This document shows, piece after piece, positions 27,455 to 39,009 of a stretch of 64,000 nt of DNA. The position numbers and the translations under genes were made by a program. This stretch comes from Acidobacteriota bacterium (GTDB lineage Bacteria; Acidobacteriota; Blastocatellia; RBC074), in the NCBI GenBank assembly GCA_016710075.1, contig JADJLO010000002.1:124001-188000 (forward strand), in the 5' to 3' direction. How positions within the stretch are numbered: the first letter of the stretch is position 1; each line of letters begins with the position of its first letter. Below the pieces are notes generated by a model, which saw only the letters and a program-made list of their open reading frames with translations, was not told the origin of the DNA and did not search any database.

Positions 27455-28894
27455 ATGAGAAGAGCGAAGATAGTAGCAACGATAGGCCCGGCATCGCGTT
27501 CTGCGGAAAAGTTGCGAGCCCTGATTATGGCCGGGATGGATGTGGCGCGTGTGAGCATGTCACACGGGTCCCACGAAAGCCACGCGGAGACGATAGGAAT
27601 GGCAAGGGCGATTGCTGCCGAACTTGGACGTCCCCTTGCGATACTGCTTGATCTGAGCGGCCCTAAAATCCGCACCGGCCGGTTGCAGGATCATCAACCG
27701 ATCCACCTCAAAGCCGATCAGCATCTGACGATAACGACACAGGATGTGGTCGGTGACTCGACCATCGTCTCGACGAGTTACACTAACCTGCCGTCGGATG
27801 TGAATATTGGCGATCGAATATTGCTTGCGGACGGGCTGATCGAACTTAGAGTCGAGCAGGTCTCCAAAACCGAGGTCGGTTGTCGCGTCATGAACGGCGG
27901 ACATCTTGGAGAAAACAAGGGGATCAACCTCCCGGGCGTGAAATTATCCGCGCCGTCACTGACGGAAAAAGATCGCGCCGACCTGAGCTTCGGACTGAGC
28001 CAGCAGGTCGATTATGTCGCGCTTTCGTTTGTCCGCAGTGCACGTGACTGCATCGGAGCAAAGACTCTCATCGAGTTTCTCGGGGCGAATGTCCCTCTGA
28101 TCGCCAAGATCGAAAAGCGGGAAGCCCTTGAAGATCTCGACAAAATCATCGAAGCCTGTGACGGCGTCATGGTTGCGCGCGGAGATCTGGGCGTCGAGAC
28201 CGCGGTTGAAAGCGTTCCATTCCATCAGAAAGAGATCATTTCAAAAGCGAATGCAGCCGAAAAGCTCGTGATCACGGCCACGCAGATGCTTGAATCTATG
28301 ACTCACGAACCGCGCCCGACTCGCGCCGAAGCCTCGGATGTGGCCAATGCCATTCTTGACGGTTCCGATGCAGTCATGCTTTCGGCTGAAACCGCAGTCG
28401 GCGATTATCCCGTTCAAGCCATCGAAACAATGGCCAGAATCATCAGTTATACCGAGACCAATTGCCACAGGACGGACTCGATTCGCCAACTGATGCAGGG
28501 ACAGCAATCAGGCCAGGAGGGAAGGGCGATAGCGGAAGCCGCTGCCTTCGCCGCTCAGGAACTGCGGTCCAGACTCATCGTCGTTTTCAGTAAATCGGGA
28601 ACCATGGCCCGCCACCTCGCCGCTCTCAGACCCTCACAAAGGGTGATCGCCTTCACACCCAATCAGAAATCTTACAGCTCACTTGCCGCCGTCTGGGGAA
28701 TTGAATCCCATATGCTCGATTTCAGCGGTCGAAGCTCCGAGGTTCTCTCCAGACTCGATGATGCATTGATCAAACTCGGACTGACCGAAAGGGGCGAAAC
28801 AATTGTCGTCATGGCAGGTCGCATCCCGGAACAGCCGAGCCTCTCGTCAATGATGAAACTTCATCGAATCGGCGAGATCGAATCTCCGGTTTAG
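27455..28894 (+). CDS. pyk: Pyruvate kinase
   Basis: Pyruvate kinase of 479 residues, catalysing the last step of glycolysis (PEP + ADP to pyruvate + ATP). Visible: [15 protein letters not shown] at the start, [12 protein letters not shown], the B domain, the active-site [17 protein letters not shown] and [35 protein letters not shown], and the C-terminal regulatory domain. The usual NFSHG motif reads MSHG here ([12 protein letters not shown]). Complete; ends at inverted repeat copy 3. Confidence 0.94.
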   Translation: MRRAKIVATIGPASRSAEKLRALIMAGMDVARVSMSHGSHESHAETIGMARAIAAELGRPLAILLDLSGPKIRTGRLQDHQPIHLKADQHLTITTQDVVGDSTIVSTSYTNLPSDVNIGDRILLADGLIELRVEQVSKTEVGCRVMNGGHLGENKGINLPGVKLSAPSLTEKDRADLSFGLSQQVDYVALSFVRSARDCIGAKTLIEFLGANVPLIAKIEKREALEDLDKIIEACDGVMVARGDLGVETAVESVPFHQKEIISKANAAEKLVITATQMLESMTHEPRPTRAEASDVANAILDGSDAVMLSAETAVGDYPVQAIETMARIISYTETNCHRTDSIRQLMQGQQSGQEGRAIAEAAAFAAQELRSRLIVVFSKSGTMARHLAALRPSQRVIAFTPNQKSYSSLAAVWGIESHMLDFSGRSSEVLSRLDDALIKLGLTERGETIVVMAGRIPEQPSLSSMMKLHRIGEIESPV

Positions 28895-29067
28895 AGAAGA
28901 AATAGAAAGAGAGATTACGAAACAGACGAAATAAACGAAACAGACGAAAAATTTTCAGGGGACGAATTGACTGGTTTCAATCAGTGATTCGTTTGATCGA
29001 TTTTTTTGGACTATCCACTCCCTGAAAATTTTTCGTCTGTTTCGTAATCTCTCTTTCTCTTTCTTCT
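28895..29067. repeat. Inverted repeat, CGAAACAGA family, copy 3
   Basis: The left arm 28895-28960 and right arm 29020-29067 pair over about 48 bp. The left arm carries one extra internal unit (about 18 nt containing GAAATAAACGAAACAGAC) that the right arm lacks. It lies between convergent pyk and the radical SAM gene, where it could terminate both. Confidence 0.9.
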
Positions 29068-29069
29068 TC

Positions 29070-30110
<1,041 letters not shown>

Positions 30111-30136
30111 TTCTCAGATAAGGTACAGGGCCGGCG

Positions 30137-30844
30137 TCAGATCTTATCGACGACCTTGGTGCCGCCCGGAATGCTTACATTAAATGCCGTGTCGGGGATG
30201 TTGGAGTTTACCTGCATGTTCTTCAGCGTGACGATCGTGAAATCACCGTTCTTCTCAACCATCTTCCATTGAAGAGGGAGTGAATTAAGCTGATTGACCC
30301 AGATGTCGATGCTGGTAAACTGGCTGCCGTTTTTCGGGATCAGTCTCAGAACCGTCGTCATCTGGCCATTGATCGTCTCGTCTTTGACGATGTCTATATT
30401 GTAATTGCCGACAAGGTTCTTGAGAGAAGAATCTAGACCCACGAGCTGTGCGTAGCCGCCCAGCTTGCCCTTTGAAGCTTTGGCCAGCGAAGATTTGAAT
30501 ACCTGATTAATGCGAGGTTGATAGTATGTTACATTTTCTCCAACCAGCGAGATGACGTCCTTGCTCGGCTTCAGGTAATCGATTCGGATTTTGCCTTTCA
30601 TATTTCCAGCGGCAGGCTTGTAGATCATCGATCCTGTTTCCGTATCAGTGATTCCAATCTGGCTGTTCGTCTTCTGCTGAACAAGCTCAGCCTTGAGGCT
30701 CTTCATCTCCAGATGAGCCTTCTCCATCTTGTTTAGAATTCCTGTCAGAATCTGGGGCGTCGTATTGGCGCCGGCACTTATCCCTTCTCCGCTCAGCAGA
30801 AAAAAAGCACCGATTATCGCCAAAACTGTCAAAATCTTTTTCAT
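30137..30844 (-). CDS. LolA-like periplasmic lipoprotein-carrier protein
   Basis: Protein of 235 residues with a signal peptide (about 1-24, ending GISA) and the LolA/LolB/LppX-type half-barrel pattern: [32 protein letters not shown], followed by a long run of alternating strands ending [12 protein letters not shown]. LolA family members carry lipoproteins through the periplasm. It lies in a transcript with an ABC ATPase, a permease and a second LolA/LolB-like lipoprotein, which supports that role. Confidence 0.78.
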   Translation of the reverse strand: MKKILTVLAIIGAFFLLSGEGISAGANTTPQILTGILNKMEKAHLEMKSLKAELVQQKTNSQIGITDTETGSMIYKPAAGNMKGKIRIDYLKPSKDVISLVGENVTYYQPRINQVFKSSLAKASKGKLGGYAQLVGLDSSLKNLVGNYNIDIVKDETINGQMTTVLRLIPKNGSQFTSIDIWVNQLNSLPLQWKMVEKNGDFTIVTLKNMQVNSNIPDTAFNVSIPGGTKVVDKI

Positions 30845-30903
30845 TCTTACCTTCTCCGTGTGACAAATAACTCGTTTCCGGGGGAATAAGGTGTTCGAGT
30901 TTC

Positions 30904-31299
30904 CTAATCCTGAAATATCCAGACGCGATAAACTGTCCGCCCATCAGGGGTCTTTACTGTTTCAACCCGGATGGTAGCTGCCTCTTTCTTCAGATGCTCG
31001 CGTATGTAAAGAACTGTGGCTTCGCCGGGTGAATTGAGCAGGTCAGTGCGATTCTCTTTTTTAAGAAAATTCTCGAGCTCCGATGAACTGATCTCAATTG
31101 ATTCCCGCGCGATGTTTGATGCAAAAAACCGGTTATCATTTGCCCTTGTCAGACCAGTGCGATCCCGATCGCCGAAATATCTGCCTGGGACAAGAAAAAT
31201 AACAGCAATTATTATTAAACACAGAACATCATATTGCCATGTCCCACGGGCATATGACCAGAGGAGTACGTCCTTAATTTTAGCTAAGAATGATCTCAT
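30904..31299 (-). CDS. Small membrane-anchored protein in Lol-like operon
   Basis: Not recognised. The ATG at 31299 ([14 protein letters not shown]) gives 131 residues; the frame extends to 31341. One transmembrane segment at about residues 24-41 ([15 protein letters not shown]) is followed by a soluble part with a helix-rich centre and a short beta end ([23 protein letters not shown]). It sits between the ABC ATPase and the LolA-like gene on the same strand, so it may be an accessory subunit of the transport system. Confidence 0.7.
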   Translation of the reverse strand: MRSFLAKIKDVLLWSYARGTWQYDVLCLIIIAVIFLVPGRYFGDRDRTGLTRANDNRFFASNIARESIEISSSELENFLKKENRTDLLNSPGEATVLYIREHLKKEAATIRVETVKTPDGRTVYRVWIFQD

Positions 31300-31337
31300 T
31301 TTTGACGCCTTCCTCGAATGCAGGCGGAACAGTCTGA

Positions 31338-32036
31338 TCAATTTGAAGCGTTCAGGTAGTCTTTGACTATGGTGCCATCGCGCATTTCAATGGTGCGCCG
31401 AGCGACGGCGGCCGCTTCAGGGTTATGGGTGATCATGACGATAGTCTGACCCAGTTCGCGATTGAGCCGACTGAGCATATCGAGGACGATTTTGGAGTTC
31501 TCGGAATCGAGATTTCCCGTCGGCTCGTCGGCCAGGATAATGGCCGGGCGGTTTATCACCGCTCTGGCAATTGCGACTCTTTGTTGTTCACCGCCTGAAA
31601 GTTCCAAAGGCTTGTGACGCATTTTATTTTCAAGCTGGAGTAACTTCAAGACCTCGAGGCGCATCCTGTTATCCCTTGAAGGCTTTCCCTTGCCGTGGAT
31701 ATGCTCGGCAATTTTGAGGTTGCCTTCGGCCGAGAGAGTGGGGAAGAGGTTGAATCTTTGAAAAACAAAGCCGATTTTTCTGCGGCGGAGGTCGGTTCGC
31801 TCGGCATCACTGAGGGTGGTCAGATCTTCACCGCCGATGATCACTCTGCCGGATGTCGGTTGCAGCAGGCCGCCCAGAATGTGGAGCAGGGTCGATTTTC
31901 CACAGCCGGAGGGCCCCATTATCGAGACGAACTCGCCGGGATTCACCGAGAGGTTGAGGCCGCGAAGTGCGTGGACGTCAACCTTTCCCACGCGGTAGGT
32001 CATCGTCAGATTTTCAGTGAGTAATATCTCATCCAT
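31338..32036 (-). CDS. ABC transporter ATP-binding protein, LolD/MacB type
   Basis: ABC ATPase of 232 residues. All motifs are present: Walker [11 protein letters not shown]-loop [10 protein letters not shown], signature [15 protein letters not shown], Walker [12 protein letters not shown], and switch His in [27 protein letters not shown] is the typical LolD-like start, so the ATG at 32036 is preferred; an ATG at 32057 overlapping the permease stop is an alternative. Co-directional with the FtsX-like permease immediately upstream. It powers the neighbouring permease; lipoprotein release is inferred from context. Confidence 0.9.
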   Translation of the reverse strand: MDEILLTENLTMTYRVGKVDVHALRGLNLSVNPGEFVSIMGPSGCGKSTLLHILGGLLQPTSGRVIIGGEDLTTLSDAERTDLRRRKIGFVFQRFNLFPTLSAEGNLKIAEHIHGKGKPSRDNRMRLEVLKLLQLENKMRHKPLELSGGEQQRVAIARAVINRPAIILADEPTGNLDSENSKIVLDMLSRLNRELGQTIVMITHNPEAAAVARRTIEMRDGTIVKDYLNASN

Positions 32037-32049
32037 AATTTTATCTGGT

Positions 32050-33171
32050 TTATTCATAGGCCAGAGCTTTGACGGGGTCCTGATTTGCAGCGCGGACGGC
32101 CGGGTACAGGGCTCCAATCGCCCCGGCGCCGATTCCAATCAGAATAGCCGTCAGAATCCAGGTCCAGTGAAATTCAAGTTGGAGGGTCGTTCCGTGCTCG
32201 ATTGCCCATCCGGCCACCAGGGCAATGAGCAGACCGATCGCGACTCCGATCATGCTGATCACTATCGCCTCCTTCTCGATCACGCCGATGATGTAGCTTT
32301 TTGATGCCCCGAGGGATTTGAGGACTCCAATTTCGCGTGTGCGTTCAGTGATCGTCGTATACATCGCCAGAAGAATGACCAGTGAGCTGACGATGACTGA
32401 AAGGGTGAGCACCGCATTGACGAATCCGTCAATTCCGGGAATTGAGCGCCCGAAGCCGGTTGCGATGTCCCTGGTCAGGACCACGACATTTCCAGGCAGT
32501 TCGGAGTTGATTCTTTTCTGAACCTCTTCCTGTTTGTCCGGATCGGATACCTTGACCATGATGAAAGTGCATTTGTTTTCGGCGGCCAGAAAAGTCTGAA
32601 GCGCCGAGAGATCCATTTTGATTCGGGCGCCTGATTCGGGCGCGTAAATTCCGACGACTTTGAGCTGTTTACCGAATACCTGGATTTCACCGCCGATGCT
32701 GAGGTTGCTCTGCCGGGCTTTGAACTCATCGACAATCACCTCGCTATCGTTCTGAAAGACGCGGCCCTTGACGACTTTGAGCCCGCTGATTGAGGCATAG
32801 CTCTCAAAAATTATCCCATCGACCTGTTCGAAGCCGAGGCCCGATTTGCCTGTCTGAACATAACGGCCGACGGGGCTTACCTGACTCACGCCATCGATCT
32901 GGCGCAACCGGTCTCCGTATCGCAGATCGAGCGACATGACCGATGACGGGGAAAGCATACTCGACCCTTTCCTGGTGAACTGGATTTCGGCCCCGATGCC
33001 GCGCTCGCGCCGTATCCGGTCGTTAAGCATCCCCCTCACCAGACCCGTATTGAGAATGACCAGGATGACTCCCAAAGCAACACCGGAAACGCTGATGATC
33101 GTCCGCGTCGGTCGCTGGCGGATATTTGAAAAAACCAGGCTGTCCATAAAATAAGAAGTTTCCAGAGTCAT
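32050..33171 (-). CDS. ABC transporter permease, FtsX/MacB/LolC-E type
   Basis: Permease of 373 residues with the FtsX-family plan: one N-terminal membrane helix (about 25-48, [16 protein letters not shown]), a periplasmic domain (about 50-240), and three C-terminal helices ([19 protein letters not shown] onward). The cytosolic segment [20 protein letters not shown] is the family's coupling motif. Four nt after the lipoprotein gene and followed by the ATPase, so co-translated. A mechanotransmission role (as LolCE or MacB) is inferred. Confidence 0.88.
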   Translation of the reverse strand: MTLETSYFMDSLVFSNIRQRPTRTIISVSGVALGVILVILNTGLVRGMLNDRIRRERGIGAEIQFTRKGSSMLSPSSVMSLDLRYGDRLRQIDGVSQVSPVGRYVQTGKSGLGFEQVDGIIFESYASISGLKVVKGRVFQNDSEVIVDEFKARQSNLSIGGEIQVFGKQLKVVGIYAPESGARIKMDLSALQTFLAAENKCTFIMVKVSDPDKQEEVQKRINSELPGNVVVLTRDIATGFGRSIPGIDGFVNAVLTLSVIVSSLVILLAMYTTITERTREIGVLKSLGASKSYIIGVIEKEAIVISMIGVAIGLLIALVAGWAIEHGTTLQLEFHWTWILTAILIGIGAGAIGALYPAVRAANQDPVKALAYE

Positions 33172-33175
33172 TACC

Positions 33176-34168
33176 TCAATTTTTCTTATCGAGGTCTGTT
33201 TGAGGCAGATTCTCGGTATTCTCGAGCAGGAAAGCGGTTTCCGGAAGATCCGGATTGACCTCGAAGCGCTCTTCGCTAAACGTCAGCCGGGCTGAATAGC
33301 CGTCATGGATCCTTTTAACGATGACCACGCCCGGCCACAAATCCGTCATGGAGGCATTGAGCTTCTTGTAATCGGAATAGTCGACTTCAGTAATCAACAC
33401 GCCCTGGCGATCGAAAACCTGCTGGCGGGAGAATCTGTTCTGATTAGTCCTGTCAAACCAGAATTTGCGCCGGACAATCGACGGAGCGGAGCTCCCGGCG
33501 GAAAGTTCGCTCTCGGTTATAACATAGAAACTTCTGATGATTCTGGCGCCTTTTTTTGCGGTTTGTCTGAGGTCGGGCTCTTCAATCAGCGCTTCTTCAA
33601 TCGAGTAGCGGTATTTCTGATCGTTGAAATTGAGCGGGCGCATCATGAGAGAATCGGTGAAGTGAAAAGGTCTGGCGGAGACGAGAGCGCTTTTACCTTT
33701 GTCGCCCAGCATTTCGCGCCATTTGCTGTAATCGCCGTCGTTGGCTCCGATCAGAAATCGCCTGTAATCGGATGGATAGATCGCCACTTTGAAACGATTG
33801 GCTTCCGAAACCATCTCCGCCAGTTTGGTTTTGACAACCGGAATCTGCACTACCAGCCTTATTTTATCCGGGCGTTTGAGGACCAGAATGGCTTCCGCTT
33901 CGCGGTATCTCTGGGCGGACTCGGCATCGAGAAACCTGATATAGACGCTCCAGGATCTGAGCGATTGCATCTCGGTAAACGGCTGCAATTGCTTGATCAG
34001 ATCATCAAAGCCGGCATTGGCGACCGGCGTCAACAGCCTGGGGATCGAAACGTCGCTCACTGTGGCGAGATTGGAGCAGGAGGCGCTCAGGAATGCCATT
34101 GTCAAAACTGCGACTGCAAAGCCTACTCGGATCATTCGATTCCAATTTCTCCAGGATATCTTGGTCAT
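33176..34168 (-). CDS. LolB/LppX-like lipoprotein
   Basis: Lipoprotein of 330 residues: signal peptide with lipobox SASC (lipidated Cys about residue 31), then a large beta-rich domain. Stretches such as [52 protein letters not shown] and [21 protein letters not shown] alternate in the way of the LolA/LolB/LppX fold. It is first in the operon with permease, ATPase and LolA-like genes. An outer-membrane lipoprotein acceptor (LolB-like) is an inference from fold and context, not from a clear sequence match. Confidence 0.65.
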   Translation of the reverse strand: MTKISWRNWNRMIRVGFAVAVLTMAFLSASCSNLATVSDVSIPRLLTPVANAGFDDLIKQLQPFTEMQSLRSWSVYIRFLDAESAQRYREAEAILVLKRPDKIRLVVQIPVVKTKLAEMVSEANRFKVAIYPSDYRRFLIGANDGDYSKWREMLGDKGKSALVSARPFHFTDSLMMRPLNFNDQKYRYSIEEALIEEPDLRQTAKKGARIIRSFYVITESELSAGSSAPSIVRRKFWFDRTNQNRFSRQQVFDRQGVLITEVDYSDYKKLNASMTDLWPGVVIVKRIHDGYSARLTFSEERFEVNPDLPETAFLLENTENLPQTDLDKKN

Positions 34169-34188
34169 GACAAGTGTTGAAAAACGGC

Positions 34189-34261
34189 ATCGGGTTTCGA
34201 GTTCTACGCTTCGGGTTGGATTTAAAACCTGTAACTCGAAACTTGAAACTCGAAACCCGAT
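34189..34261. repeat. Inverted repeat with CGAAACT units
   Basis: Arms ATCGGGTTTCGAGTT (34189-34203) and AACTCGAAACCCGAT (34247-34261) are exact complements. The right arm is built of 7-nt units (CGAAACT, TGAAACT), reminiscent of the TTTAAAG heptad repeats. It lies just upstream of the Lol-like operon start. Confidence 0.75.
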
Positions 34262-34361
34262 ACTATTTCATAAACCTGTAAATTAAACAATTAAGTGCGC
34301 TCACCTTGAATAAAGTCGCCACGCTAACAGAAGCACTTTTTAATGTCAAATAATGGGTAGC

Positions 34362-34390
34362 TTGACGAGGTCGGCCGGGTCGCTTAAACT
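34362..34390 (+). promoter_or_regulatory. Candidate sigma70 promoter of the GWxTD gene
   Basis: TTGACG and TAAACT separated by 17 nt, 258 nt upstream of the GWxTD start. The long leader between them contains the 23-nt tandem repeats. By-eye call. Confidence 0.45.
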
Positions 34391-34509
34391 TCCGGGTCTG
34401 TAAAAATAATATAAGTCTTTATCGATCGGCCGGAATATTGGGTCAGAAGAAAAAATGCAGGGAGTTTATTATCTACTCGGCAACCCCGGGCAAGAAAATT
34501 GCTGCCGGC

Positions 34510-34599
34510 CGTTCAGAGATTCAGGCTCGGCCTGTTCAGAGATTGAGACTCGGCCCGTTCAGAGATTCAGGCTCGGCCTGTTCAGAGATTGAGACTCGG
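34510..34599 (+). repeat. Tandem repeat, four 23-nt units (two 46-nt pairs)
   Basis: Units of the form (C/T)GTTCAGAGATT followed by CAGGCTCGGCC or GAGACTCGGCC alternate ABAB. The array ends about 48 nt before the ATG at 34648, so it lies in the leader of the GWxTD gene. The frame stays open through it but shows no homology. Confidence 0.85.
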
Positions 34600-34647
34600 T
34601 TAGAGGCAGATAGTCCAGCAACCTCTGCCGAGAGGAGTTTTAGAAAT

Positions 34648-36327
34648 ATGCAACAATCAGTTTTCGATCGCGGTCTGAGACGAATCAGCTCGCTGTTTCT
34701 GGTGTTTTCAGTGATGTTTTCATCGATATCGATAACGGCATTTGCTCAGGACACCAACAAGGATAAGCAGAAGAGGAAGCAGAGCACTGAGTCGCTCAAG
34801 AGCGTATACAAGCGCTGGGTTGACGAGGATGTCCGCTGGATCATCACGGACGAAGAGCGCAAAACCTTCATGTCGCTCAAGACTGATGATGAGCGCGAGC
34901 AATTCATCGAGCAGTTCTGGCTCCGGCGCGATCCCGATCCGGATACGGACGTCAACGAATACCGCGAGGACTACTACCAGCGAATCGCCTACGCCAACGA
35001 AAAGTACACCAGCGGCATCCCCGGGTGGAAGACCGATCGTGGCCGGATGTACATCATGTTTGGAAAGCCGGATCAGGTCGAATCGCATCCTTCAGGGGGG
35101 TCATACGATCGCCCGACGTGGGAAGGCGGCGGAAATACCTCGACATATCCCTTTGAGATCTGGTGGTACCGGTATATTGAAGGTGTGGGATCGGATATCG
35201 AAATCGAGTTCGTCGATCCGACAGGATCGGGAGAGTATCGCATTGCGCGCAATCCGAATGAGAAGGATGCGTTGCTTTATACTCCAAATGCAGGTCTGAC
35301 GCTTGCCGAACAGCTTGGTTTGGCCAACAAGGCCGATCGCATCGCCAATGGAATGTTTGGTCCCAACGGCGGCGGCGGTGGCGGTGGCGGTGGCCAGATG
35401 TTCGGTATGCGCGCCAAGGATCAGCCGTTCGAGAGACTTGCAACTCTGGCTGCATTGCAGCGCCCGCCCAAGGTCAAGTTTAACGATCTTGCGGCGTTGG
35501 CTAGCGAATCGGAACTGCCGAAAGCGAGCTTCGATGTCTTGAGCGCGGGGCTCAACATCAATATGCTGCGCGTCACTGAAACCGCCGTGCTGACTTCGTT
35601 CACCGTTCAGCTGGAGAATCAGGACCTTGTCTACAAAGAGGTCGGTGGGCTGCCGCAGGCCGCGATCAACGTTTACGCGAAGATCACCAATGTCGCCGGC
35701 CGCCGGGCAGGCCAGTTCGAGGATGTAGTGACTTCGAGCTACACTCCCGAGGCGCTTGATCTCGGGATGCAGCAGCGTTCGGCTTATCAGAAAAACGTCG
35801 TCCTTCCGCCCGGCAATTACAAGGTCGACCTGGTTGTCAGAGACGTCAACAGCGGAAAGACGGGTGTCATCAAGCAGGGATTCGTGGTGCCGAAATATGA
35901 GGAGGGGCGTCTTTCGACCTCGACTCTGATCCTGGCTTCGAAGATCGAGCCGCTCAATGGCAGACTTCCGAGCGGCCAGTTCGTCCTCGGCTCGCTCAAG
36001 GTGATTCCGAACGCGACCGGCGAATTCAAGCAGGACCAGTCGCTTGGCATCTATATGCAGGTCTATAACATCACCATCGATCAGGCGACTCTGCGCCCCA
36101 GCGTCGATATCGAATACGTCATCTCCCAGAAAGACAAGGAGCTGATGCGCATCAAGGAAGACGGCAAGAATGGACTCAGCTCGATCACCAGCCAGCAGAT
36201 CACGCTGGCCAGACTGATCTCGCTCAAGACCTTCAAGCCCGGATTTTACGATGTCCAGGTTATCATCAAGGATAATGTCGCGAATCAGATGGTTTCAACC
36301 GACAAGGATTCATTCCAGGTGAAGTAG
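34648..36327 (+). CDS. GWxTD-domain exported protein
   Basis: Exported protein of 559 residues. The ATG at 34648 follows GAGAGGAG and gives a signal peptide (about 1-34, ending AFAQ). The defining motif GWKTD is at 126-130, within the conserved stretch [23 protein letters not shown] (90-112) and [19 protein letters not shown] glycine run (about nine Gly) links this to a second beta-rich half. GWxTD proteins occur mainly in acidobacteria and related phyla; their function is unknown. The frame is open upstream to 34438 through the tandem repeat. Confidence 0.86.
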   Translation: MQQSVFDRGLRRISSLFLVFSVMFSSISITAFAQDTNKDKQKRKQSTESLKSVYKRWVDEDVRWIITDEERKTFMSLKTDDEREQFIEQFWLRRDPDPDTDVNEYREDYYQRIAYANEKYTSGIPGWKTDRGRMYIMFGKPDQVESHPSGGSYDRPTWEGGGNTSTYPFEIWWYRYIEGVGSDIEIEFVDPTGSGEYRIARNPNEKDALLYTPNAGLTLAEQLGLANKADRIANGMFGPNGGGGGGGGGQMFGMRAKDQPFERLATLAALQRPPKVKFNDLAALASESELPKASFDVLSAGLNINMLRVTETAVLTSFTVQLENQDLVYKEVGGLPQAAINVYAKITNVAGRRAGQFEDVVTSSYTPEALDLGMQQRSAYQKNVVLPPGNYKVDLVVRDVNSGKTGVIKQGFVVPKYEEGRLSTSTLILASKIEPLNGRLPSGQFVLGSLKVIPNATGEFKQDQSLGIYMQVYNITIDQATLRPSVDIEYVISQKDKELMRIKEDGKNGLSSITSQQITLARLISLKTFKPGFYDVQVIIKDNVANQMVSTDKDSFQVK

Positions 36328-36335
36328 CCGGATAG

Positions 36336-36475
36336 AGTTCAAAGAGTAAAGCTCAAAGTCCAAAGTCCAAAGTTTAAAGTTTAAAGTTTAAAGTTGGCCA
36401 AGGCGGAGAGTTAAACTGAAGCATCCGACTTTAGACTTTAGACTTTAGACTTTAAACTTTAAACTTTAAACTTTG
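36336..36475. repeat. TTTAAAG heptad inverted repeat
   Basis: The left arm 36336-36395 is made of AAAGTCC/AAAGTTT units and the right arm 36428-36475 of the complementary TTTAGAC and AAACTTT units. It fills the gap between the GWxTD and PEGA genes. Confidence 0.85.
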
Positions 36476-36590
36476 AGTATTCCTGTAAATCAGTTGCCCG
36501 CCTCCCCCTGCTGAGTTTTCGACTCTCTCCCCCATTTTATTGGTTTGCGCTATTATCTAAGGGCTCCCTGAAAGCTCCAGAGGTAAATAT

Positions 36591-37406
36591 ATGTTAATCC
36601 CGAAGCCACAAGCATTCTTTTTGACGGCGTTATTGCTGATAACCCTTCTGAGTACGTTCTCCGCGGCACAAAACCGCACATTGCCCGAGGAGGACTGGTA
36701 TGGCAGCGAGAAGAAGATGCTCTCGGGCCATTACACTGGTAAGGCCGTGAGGTTGAAACTGATGATACCCGAGACGAGGACTGGGCTTGAGATTCTTGAC
36801 GGCGTGCCTCAGACGAGACCCGTCTCGAAGCCGCCCGAGGCGGCTGCCATGCCCGGCGATGAGTTGATTATCCGCACTTTCAGGATCGGCCTTGACGAGA
36901 TTGAGGTCATCCTTGGTAAAAAGGAGCCGGAGCAGAAAAAGAGGACGCTCAATCCCTTCGCTTTGCCAAAACCGCCGAGGATTTTTTTGAGATTCAGCCG
37001 GGAGATCACTTCCAGGGATTTGACGATCGATAAAATCGATCGGTTAATGGCGATAGTGGTTGAAGAGATTCCGGGGGCGGTTTCGATTTCCAGGAATACG
37101 TCCGCCCAGCCGGCGGTTTCCGAGCCGGCAAGGCAGGAAGCCGATGCCGTGCTGCAGCCTGACGAGATCAGAGATCTGCCGGCACTGGCGGCTTCGATCG
37201 GCGAGTTGACCGTGACAGGCGCCAGCAGGGGGGCCAGAGTCTACATCGACGGTTCATTCAGCGGAGTTGCTCCGATCACAGTCAGGCTGCGTTCAGGCGT
37301 CCACCTGCTCACCGTCATGAGCGAGGGTTTTGAGCCGATGGAAAGAAAAGTGTTTGTGCCGGGGGCGAAAGCATCTCTGATCAAAGCGGAATTGAGACGC
37401 CGTTGA
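36591..37406 (+). CDS. Exported PEGA-domain protein
   Basis: Protein of 271 residues with a signal peptide (about 1-26, ending FSAA). A middle region of unknown fold (about 40-180) is followed by a C-terminal PEGA domain (about 200-265): GELTVTGASRGARVYIDGS and GVHLLTVMSEGFEPMERKV. PEGA domains are surface or envelope beta-sandwiches often found with signalling or S-layer proteins. Function unknown. Same strand as the GWxTD gene, with the heptad repeat between. Confidence 0.8.
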   Translation: MLIPKPQAFFLTALLLITLLSTFSAAQNRTLPEEDWYGSEKKMLSGHYTGKAVRLKLMIPETRTGLEILDGVPQTRPVSKPPEAAAMPGDELIIRTFRIGLDEIEVILGKKEPEQKKRTLNPFALPKPPRIFLRFSREITSRDLTIDKIDRLMAIVVEEIPGAVSISRNTSAQPAVSEPARQEADAVLQPDEIRDLPALAASIGELTVTGASRGARVYIDGSFSGVAPITVRLRSGVHLLTVMSEGFEPMERKVFVPGAKASLIKAELRRR

Positions 37407-37450
37407 TTTCAGATCTGATGCCGGTATCATCAAGACCTGTTCCGACAGAC

Positions 37451-37882
37451 CTATTCCGAGATCTCGACCAGCGTTAAAGCGAAATGAAGGCTTTCGCCCG
37501 CAAGCGGATGGTTGGCATCGAGTGTCACAAACGTTTCAGTCAACTCGGTAATGACCAGCGGAATGCTGCCCTGTGGCGTTTGCATTTCGATCGCCATGCC
37601 AACTTCCGGATCGATTCCGCTCAGTTGAAACTGGTCGCGGGCGATCGTCTGGACGAGTTCCTCGATCCTGGCGCCGTATCCCTGTTCGGCCGGAATGACG
37701 ATCTCTTTGGAGTCACCGATGGTCATTCCCACCAGCGCCAGATCGAATCCGGGGATGACCTCTCCGGCTCCCACTGTGAATGACAACGGGTCGCTTCCCT
37801 CTGAAGTGTCAAAGATATCGCCGGAATCGAACTTACCTGTGTAGTGCACTTTGACCGTGTCACCACTCTTGACTATTGCCAT
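37451..37882 (-). CDS. FKBP-type peptidyl-prolyl isomerase, SlyD-like
   Basis: FKBP-fold prolyl isomerase/chaperone of 143 residues. The FKBP core has VKVHYTGKFDSGDIFDTSEG near the start and GAGEVIPGFDLALVGMTIGDSKEIVIPAEQGYG, with the insert-in-flap domain (about 70-120) that marks the SlyD group. The His/Cys-rich metal-binding tail of E. coli SlyD is absent. Cytoplasmic, no signal peptide. Confidence 0.9.
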   Translation of the reverse strand: MAIVKSGDTVKVHYTGKFDSGDIFDTSEGSDPLSFTVGAGEVIPGFDLALVGMTIGDSKEIVIPAEQGYGARIEELVQTIARDQFQLSGIDPEVGMAIEMQTPQGSIPLVITELTETFVTLDANHPLAGESLHFALTLVEISE

Positions 37883-38036
37883 AGCATCACCTTTCTCATG
37901 GGGCTGAATTCTAAAAAAGTTCTCTTTTTGCGCCTTTAATAATCATCTCAAAATAGATTATTCTGAGCATCGCACAGCACTGATTAAAAATCCAGCAGCT
38001 TGAAAACGCTGCATTAATATTTTATCGACGTTCAAC

Positions 38037-38999
38037 ATGAAAGCACTTCGGATTGAAAATGGCGTGGTTGATCTTTCTGAAATGGCGATCCCTCATCGTG
38101 ATGGAGAGGCTTTGATCAGGATGAGTGTGGCTGGAATCTGCAACACCGATCTGGAGATTGTCCGGGGATACGCGAATTTCAACGGGACTCTGGGGCACGA
38201 ATTCGTGGGGATAGTTGAGGAGTCGCCTGATGTGGAACAGATTGGGCGCCGGGTTGTCGGAGAGATCAATGCGGGCTGCGGTGTCTGCGAGGATTGTAAA
38301 CGGGGCGATTCGAGGCATTGCCTGAACCGCACAGTGCTGGGAATTCACAACCGTGACGGCGCATTTGCCGAGTATCTAACGCTCCCTCCACGGAATCTGC
38401 TGATTATCCCGGACAAAATCAGCGACATTCAGGCCGTTTTTACTGAACCACTGGCCGCCGCTTGCGAGATTCTCGACCAGGTGGCGATTAATAAAAATCA
38501 TAAAGTGGCTGTGATCGGCGACGGCAAACTGGGGCAACTGATCGCGAGAGTGATCCAAACGACCGGCTGCGATCTGATTCTGATCGGCAAGCATCCGGCC
38601 AAACTGGAACTTGCGGCCAGGGATGGAATCAAAGGTGTAGCATCCGACTCGCTGACTTTTAAGCCGGGCGATCGTCCTGATTTTGTCATCGAGGCAAGCG
38701 GGTCGCCCTCAGGTTTGAAAATGGCGCTCGATCTCGTCCGCCCGCGAGGCACGATCATTCTCAAATCGACTTTTCATGGAGCGGTGGAACTCGACACATC
38801 GCGCATCGTCGTAGATGAGATCAGCATCGTCGGCTCCCGCTGCGGCAGATTCGAAAAGGCCCTGAGAATGATGGAGCAGGATGAAGTCGATCTCGGCGGG
38901 CTGATAACATCGACATACAACCTGACGGACGGGGTGGCTGCAATGAATGAAGCCGGACAGTCCTCAAGCATGAAGATCATTTTGCTGAATAAAGAATAA
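38037..38999 (+). CDS. Zinc-dependent medium-chain alcohol dehydrogenase
   Basis: MDR-family NAD(P)-dependent dehydrogenase of 320 residues. Catalytic zinc ligands are visible: Cys in VAGICNTDLEIV, GHEF with His/Glu. The structural-zinc lobe has the four cysteines in NAGCGVCEDCKRGDSRHC. The Rossmann fingerprint is VAVIGDGKLGQLIARV. Substrate unknown (sorbitol/threonine-dehydrogenase-like proteins share this layout). The start at 38037 has only a weak ribosome-binding site. Confidence 0.88.
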   Translation: MKALRIENGVVDLSEMAIPHRDGEALIRMSVAGICNTDLEIVRGYANFNGTLGHEFVGIVEESPDVEQIGRRVVGEINAGCGVCEDCKRGDSRHCLNRTVLGIHNRDGAFAEYLTLPPRNLLIIPDKISDIQAVFTEPLAAACEILDQVAINKNHKVAVIGDGKLGQLIARVIQTTGCDLILIGKHPAKLELAARDGIKGVASDSLTFKPGDRPDFVIEASGSPSGLKMALDLVRPRGTIILKSTFHGAVELDTSRIVVDEISIVGSRCGRFEKALRMMEQDEVDLGGLITSTYNLTDGVAAMNEAGQSSSMKIILLNKE

Positions 39000-39009
39000 A
39001 TGTTACGCA

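Noticed and set aside
33305..34180. 291-residue frame antisense to the lipoprotein
   Set aside because: Antisense to a gene with signal peptide and operon context.
34510..34599. CRISPR-like array
   Set aside because: Units are contiguous 23-mers with no spacers and no cas genes nearby.
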